Shown here: one piece after another, positions 21,074 to 26,280 of the stretch | Numbering within the stretch: position 1 is the first letter of the stretch | How the letters are laid out: each line of letters begins with the position of its first letter | NCBI GenBank assembly: GCA_001579985.1 | Contig: LRSR01002326.1 | Coordinates: 1-26,280 of the forward strand | Direction: 5' to 3' | From: Hypsibius dujardini | Taxonomy: Eukaryota; Tardigrada; Eutardigrada; Parachela; Hypsibiidae | Length of the DNA stretch: 26,280 nucleotides | The notes under the pieces: generated by a model | Databases searched by the model: none | What the model was told of the DNA's origin: nothing | What the model saw: only the letters and a program-made list of their open reading frames with translations | Made by a program: the position numbers and the translations under genes

Positions 21074-21610
21074 ATTACCAGGGGATGTAACAACCCAAGC
21101 AACCTCCCCTAGGGGTCGACCTTCAGGGGCCAAGGGCCCTGAACCCCCGGGCCATTGTCATTTGCTCCAAAATATTATTGAAGAATGTATTTGGATATGT
21201 AAAAACAATTTTTTGCATCGTATTTCATTTACATATCTATATTATTTATTAATATTTAGGTTATTTATTTATTTATTATATTATTTATTAATATTTAGAT
21301 TATTTATTTATTATATTAATATTAAGGTTATTTATTTATTAATTTATTATATTATTATTATTGGTGGGGTCAAACCAATTACTAAATACAGCAATATATA
21401 AAACAAGATGGTTTTAACTAAATAATTATAGCTAATACACGTCTTATATTTACTTTCCATCATTTACTTCATCGCCAAATATATTTTTGTCTAAAATAAA
21501 AGTTTGCATTAAACGGCAATATGTATCAGGGGTATTGATCCCTGCTAGTCCCCCCCCCCCTCCGGAGGGGCACCCCAAGGGAGTTTCTTGGGTTGCCACC
21601 TCCTGGTAAT
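21074..21610. mobile_element. 537-bp MITE with ATTACCAGG ends
   Basis: The left end ATTACCAGGGGATG..AACCCAAG and the right end (inverse ATTACCAGGAGGTG..AACCCAAG) match over about 42 bp. GC-rich palindromic stretches lie inside each end, and an AT-rich tract of TTATTTATTAATATT variants fills the left-centre (21235-21362). No clear target duplication. Confidence 0.8.
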
Positions 21611-21972
21611 CTAAGCGCGTCTCTGAGTCACAGTCGAAAAGGGTGATCGTAATATTTGAACGAGCAAAAAATTACGGCAGTCCGTTAATAAAACAGCTGC
21701 GTGTAAGTCTGTCTGTCTGTGTCTCGTCGTCCGGATTAGTCGCTCGCCTTGATGGGCGGCGAACAAGCCCGTCAATGACTGAAGGGATCTTGAAATAAAC
21801 TCTCTATTACTCGTCCGCACTTAAAACTGCAACTACACTTCTCTTAATGTTCGTTGTCTGTTGCAGACCGTGAACGCGATCTTTCTGCGCGCTAATTAAT
21901 ATTGCTCGTCCGTGATTGCTAGGAATTATATTTATGGGGATTTATAAATTGGCGTGGGGGAGCTTTTGATTG
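21611..21972. other. likely promoter and leader of the ANKFN1-like gene
   Basis: Lies between the MITE and the predicted start codon. A TATAAAT at 21943-21949 is only 24 bp before the ATG, too close to serve as the TATA box unless translation starts further on. Confidence 0.35.
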
Positions 21973-23343
21973 ATGGAGAAACACAGACCGAACACTACAT
22001 CATCATCAACGGTGGTCGCAGACGTGAACCCGACGTCCACTTTGCAGCGGCTAAGGGAACGTGCTCGGTCGGTTGACCGCTACCTGTGAGTCTTGTGTTT
22101 TTGCCAAATATTTACACCTTGTGATCCATTTTTTTGTCAAGACAAACTTAATTAGTTATACTCAGACTATTTCGCATCGCCTTTTTCCCGGAATTTTACA
22201 AACGAGAAATTAAAAACTAGCATTGGAGATTTTCATTATTAATTAATTAAAGCATTGACACATTCTTGGATCATTTTGTAATGGCAAATTAAGGAAAATG
22301 TTTCTGATTAACGTTGAGGAAAATTTTAAGAAATAGCCACTTTGTAATTGCTTTTATTATCCATTAGACTAAATTTTCTTTACGATACGTCAATATTTTT
22401 CCGCCCAAAACTGGCTATTTGTCTTATGCTTAATGTGAGTTTTGGGTAATAATACATTGTCGAGAAATATCGGGCAAAATCATCCTTGATAACTTAAGCT
22501 AATTCTATCAATCAAAGACAATTTTCGAAATTATGTTCCTCATAACATATTTTTAACATTTTGTAAGCTGTAAATTAATTTATGTTTAAATGTTATATTT
22601 GTAGTGAATCTTTTACGAAGTCACTTAGATATTTCAGTAGAGTAACATGAGAGACGCTACATGTGAAACCTCTTTAGCGATTTCGTTTTAACACAAAGCA
22701 TGACTATTTTTCTGGAAGATATTAAAAACAATATGAGGATTTGCAATGACATTCATTTTCGGACAAATGATCGTTCCCTGCTTAATGTAAGCGAAGGGTT
22801 GCAAGACTTAAAGACATCTCCAGTGTCTAATTTTGCAGGAGCAACCAGAGACTTAATCTCAACGGTACTCCGAAGCTTTCACGGGGAACCAGCAGCGCAC
22901 GATCGAATGGTGAGACAGAGCCACCCACTCAGCCGCAGCCACCCCCGCCGTCACAGCCAACACGGAAATCTCGACCACAGCTGTCGCGAAACACCGGTCA
23001 TGTCCGTCAACCCAGTCAACGTTGGCGGTCGCCATCCATCAACAACCGCCTGCAACAAAATCTACAAAACCTCGTCAGCTATCTGTTCGAAAGGAAAAAT
23101 GACGCCAAGAAGCGTGCCTTGGCGGAGCGACTGCTGTGGACTGCTCTTCGAAGAAATGAGGTCAGACAATCAGACAAACAGATAGACAGTTATACATTGT
23201 AGATAAGCAGACATGCATTGATATAGATGGGCAGACGGAATTACAGGCAGACAAATAGCTTGGCAGGCAGACAGACAGATAGGCAGACAGGCAGACAAGC
23301 AGGCAGGCAGACAGGCAGGCAGGCAGGCAGGCAGACAGACAAG

Positions 23344-23411
<68 letters not shown>

Positions 23412-25809
23412 TAGACAGACAGACAATGGTGTTTTCTAATGATACTTTGTTCTGTTTCCAGATTGACTTACTAAGGGACATATTAAATCAACTGCAAGAT
23501 CCACCTATCGATCTAAACAGAAAGAACGAGTTCGGTTGGAATTTGGTTGACGAGGCTGTGATGTTGGGCTTCAATGAAATTGCCCGCGAACTGTTTCAAC
23601 GCGGCTGCAAGGAGTCCGAGGAACTACGCCAAAAATCACAACGGCAGGAAGTGCTGAAGCGAGCGCTGCGAGGACTGGAAGCGGTCCAGGCTGCTTCGCG
23701 GATGAATGAAAATGCCAGTACACAACAGCTGGCAGCGGATGTGGCCACGGGACCGACCTTTGCAATCGTTCAACAAATGGTCCAATTTGTCGAAAAAACT
23801 CGTAAGCGTTATTGCGCATAACAACTAAACTCAAAAGCCATCGGTCTCTTGAAAATTGTTTACCGCTAATAGTAAATGGTCTCCTTTCATATACCCTGCA
23901 TGACTATAGAAACCTCCTCTTGATATTTATCTTTTTCGTACATGCTGTATGCTGTATGTTCTTGCGCCATTCGGACGTTACGTTTGATTATTCTCAAGGT
24001 CCTCCACGGAATTACCTGGAAGATGTGACTGTCCAGACATGGGGTGAATCCGCCGTGGCCCTGCACTACCGAAGCCGGACGGTACCGTCCGGTGTAATCT
24101 CACGTTTCCGAGGTTCGTACATTTATACATTTTGCCTCCCTCATGGAAAATAAGCTCGACAAAAGATTGGCAAAACTAAACCAAATTAGAAACACTAAAC
24201 TAAAACTAAGCTAAGATAGCTAGTAATTATTTTCATGGCCGTTTCTTATAATTAGACTGAAATAAAAACTTAACTAAAGCTTTCTGTTACTAGAAATTAA
24301 AGTAGGAACAACTAAAGAAACTAAAATTAATCAACTAATTATACGACCTACACTAGGCTAGATGTTAAGGTTAATAAAATAATCAAATTCAATCAAATTC
24401 AATCAAATTCAAAAGTACCTTGTAACTAATGTTCCATAAAAACTATATTTGTTTACCCTAAACTAAGCTAAACTAAATTAAACAAAACTGAACTAATTAG
24501 TTTACCTTAAACTAAATATCAACTAAACTAGTCTAAATTAATCTTAACTAAACTAAACTAAACTAAACTAAACTAAACTAAACTAAACTACCAATTACTA
24601 ATTTAAATTTAAACTAATTTAAGTTTTTGCCATTCAGCAACACCAACTCAAAACTCAATTGCGTACCCATTATTCATTATAGTGGAGTGGTCAAGGGACC
24701 CTAATTTCGAGAGCGACGTGGACTTTGAAATATTTCATGATGTCGTCAATCCGGAGCACCTGATCGTGGAGGGACTCCTCAGTGGAGAACCATATTACTT
24801 GCGACTATCAGCGGCCAATCTCGCTGGTTTTGGGATGCCTGTGACTGCTCATCCCTCACCTGTTGTGATTACATGTGAGTCGCCTACTGTAGTTAAATAA
24901 AGAGCTCGATTTTAGTTCTTACAGGTCGGAACGTGGACCCCCAAGGATTGATTCTAAGGGGGCTGGCAAAGGAATTTTTGGGGGGCGCAAAATTTTTCCG
25001 CTTACTTTTCATAAAATTATTAATAGTTCATTATTAATAATGACTTGTAAAATTTATGTCTCCAGTAATGCTGCAGAACATTTGTTTTTTCCGAAACTTA
25101 AAAGTCTTAATAACGGTGCAAAATTCCTTTTCTGTGACCTTGACTGTGAAAGCTGCGATTAAAAAAAAGGTTTTTCATGAATAGTGCACTACAATACTAC
25201 CGTTGAACTAATGTAGAATAATAATACATTAGAGACATTTTTCGCCCTCCCCCCCCCTCGAAAAATTGGCACATGTTAGGGATGAAAAACAGATTTTTAA
25301 AAACAGTTATTAAAAAGTAAGGGAACCCCAGAAAATCAAACCCCCACACCGCCAAAAGTTTTAATATGAGCAGGAATTTACTTGAAAATTTTAGACGAAT
25401 TGTAGGATCGCCGAATTTTAGGTTGAGTTTTGAAGAGAAAAATATTTTTGCCCCTTTGCCCACCCCCGCAGCTCACCTCCCAGGGGTTTTGATTCCGACC
25501 TTCAAAGATGTTGAACGAGACCCTGTCCTGCAAGTACAGCTTTGATATTTTACAACATTGATTGTTTCAGCTTGGAGAGATGTTGAAGATGTGAAGAGTC
25601 CACCACTCCTGGCTGAGACACTGCCGGAACTTGAGCGTATTCTTAAAACTGTGGAGAACATGGAGCACATGATTAAAAACAGCGACAAACGAAGCACGAC
25701 CTTTCGGGCTGTTCAGCGGCGACCCAGTCTGAAGGACAGTATTAAGTCGATTATTAAAACGACTCAAGGCCGAAGCTTCTCCATGGACGATGGTGGCCTA
25801 TTTCTTGGA
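21973..25809 (+). CDS. ANKFN1/wide awake-like protein, 5' part, six exons, continues past window
   Basis: Exons 21973-22085, 22839-23160, 23462-23801, 23999-24112, 24683-24874 and 25571-25809 join in phases 2, 0, 1, 1, 1, 0 and give 440 residues. A Ser/Pro-rich N-tail (PPTQPQPPPPSQP) leads to a helical segment and a degenerate ankyrin stretch at about residues 145-190 (NEIDLLRDILNQL, DLNRKNEFGWNLVDEA, ELFQRGCKESEE). A fibronectin-III domain follows at about 260-360 (FRVEWSRDPNFES, EPYYLRLSAANLAGFGMP), then SWRDVEDV and a basic Ser-rich stretch. This order, and the SSWRE-type block directly after FN3, match ANKFN1, the vertebrate homologue of Drosophila wide awake, a cytosolic protein tied to sleep timing and neuronal excitability. 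The last donor GTAAGC at 25810 is in phase 0, so the rest lies beyond. Sequence is divergent and I assign family, not orthology. Confidence 0.78.
23161..23426. repeat. CAGA/GCAG microsatellite filling ANKFN1-like intron 2
   Basis: The 301-bp intron (23161-23461) is mostly CAGA, CAGG and CAAA tetranucleotides with a clean CAGA core at about 23347-23410. The donor region GTCAGACAATCAGACAAACA merges with the repeat, so the tract abuts the exon. Long ORFs on both strands here are artefacts of the repeat. Confidence 0.92.
24165..24640 (+). repeat. AACTA-rich element in ANKFN1-like intron 4
   Basis: Begins TTGGCAAAACTAAACC and ends AGTTTTTGCCATTC, giving short inverted ends (TGGCAAA and TTTGCCA). 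The interior is dominated by AACTA pentamers, with a perfect run at about 24546-24590. It occupies most of the 570-bp intron. Confidence 0.6.
24923..25501. mobile_element. 579-bp MITE with AGGTCGGAA ends
   Basis: AGGTCGGAACGTGGACCCC at the left matches the inverse of the right end (AGGTCGGAATCAAAACCCC). Imperfect similarity runs on about 60 bp through G-rich patches and GGGCAAAGG. It lies in ANKFN1-like intron 5 (24875-25570), ending 69 bp before exon 6. Confidence 0.7.
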
Positions 25810-26280
25810 GTAAGCACAACTACCGAGTTCGGGAATGCTTTTGAGACAAACCTTGAACCACCATTTCTCAGTCACTACTCATCCCACTGCCTCAAAGTTT
25901 TCTATTTCAACGCCTGTTCATGTGAACATCCACTAGAAGCCAAAAAAATGAAATTCAATCTACACCCGGGGAAATGCCAGGAAAAAACCAATGGCAAATC
26001 CGATCTCAATAATGGCCCAGATCACACCCTCTTTTTATCAAAAACATAATTTGTTTCGGAAAATCAAAAACCTCCACAAAATATTACACAGCAAGGCCGC
26101 GAAGAGTTTTAAAAACTACCTACGAGCACATATTTTTTAGCCCATAGATGTAGAAAGAAACGGGAGTTTATATTTTCTCTTCAATGTGTACACTCTGCGC
26201 GTGGGCATGGCAAAATGTGTCTCAAAAGCATTCCCGAACCCGGTAATGTCACATTTTGCCCCGATCTATCGTTTAATTAT
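25810..26280. other. start of ANKFN1-like intron 6
   Basis: Begins with a strong donor (GTAAGCAC). The exon frame happens to stay open to a stop at 26047-26049, but the added peptide has no family likeness, so read-through is considered intronic. No other feature is seen to the window end. Confidence 0.55.

Noticed and set aside
23170-23481. Cys-rich ORFs on both strands
   Set aside because: They are translations of the CAGA/GTCT microsatellite inside an intron.
24538-24592. Telomere-type repeat
   Set aside because: AACTA/TAAAC pentamers are not a known animal telomere unit and lie inside an intron.

Overview
This is nuclear DNA from a multicellular animal, most likely a small invertebrate. 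The genes are split by GT-AG introns with matching phases, intergenic and intron DNA is AT-rich, tetranucleotide microsatellites are common, and many short inverted-repeat transposons (MITEs) are present. One gene belongs to an animal family (ANKFN1/wide awake). I cannot fix the phylum from sequence alone; tardigrade, mite, springtail or rotifer are only guesses. There are no bacterial operons and no convincing RNA genes.

Layout. Positions 1-1160 hold a GTCT microsatellite, an 18-unit 12-bp GGTACC-type tandem array and a weak plus-strand ORF. Positions 1262-5113 (minus strand) hold a six-exon, frameshifted transposase of the Mutator-like (MULE) superfamily with a C-terminal SWIM zinc finger. 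Every one of its five introns carries the 12-bp GGTACC minisatellite and no exon does. Positions 6648-9552 hold a five-exon gene for a 251-residue secreted, heavily N-glycosylated orphan protein with a TATA box. Positions 9717-11150 hold a 527-bp MITE and a dispersed repeat that contains a nested insertion. Positions 11617-18028 hold a five-exon, 585-residue fungal-type (YAT family, Gap1-like) amino-acid permease. Its introns hold TTAA-flanked MITEs, the inverted partner of the dispersed repeat and a foldback element. Positions 18079-21610 are gene-poor with two more MITEs. From 21973 to the right edge runs the first part (six exons seen) of an ANKFN1/WAKE-like ankyrin plus fibronectin-III gene; its introns hold a CAGA microsatellite, an AACTA-rich element and a 579-bp MITE.

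The genes do not form a pathway. The interest lies in the transposase whose introns all share one minisatellite, in a permease of fungal type that is spliced and embedded among animal genes and repeats, and in the density of distinct MITE families (at least six, mostly 300-580 bp) sitting in introns. Gene models were assembled by hand from splice signals and reading phase, so exon edges are predictions.
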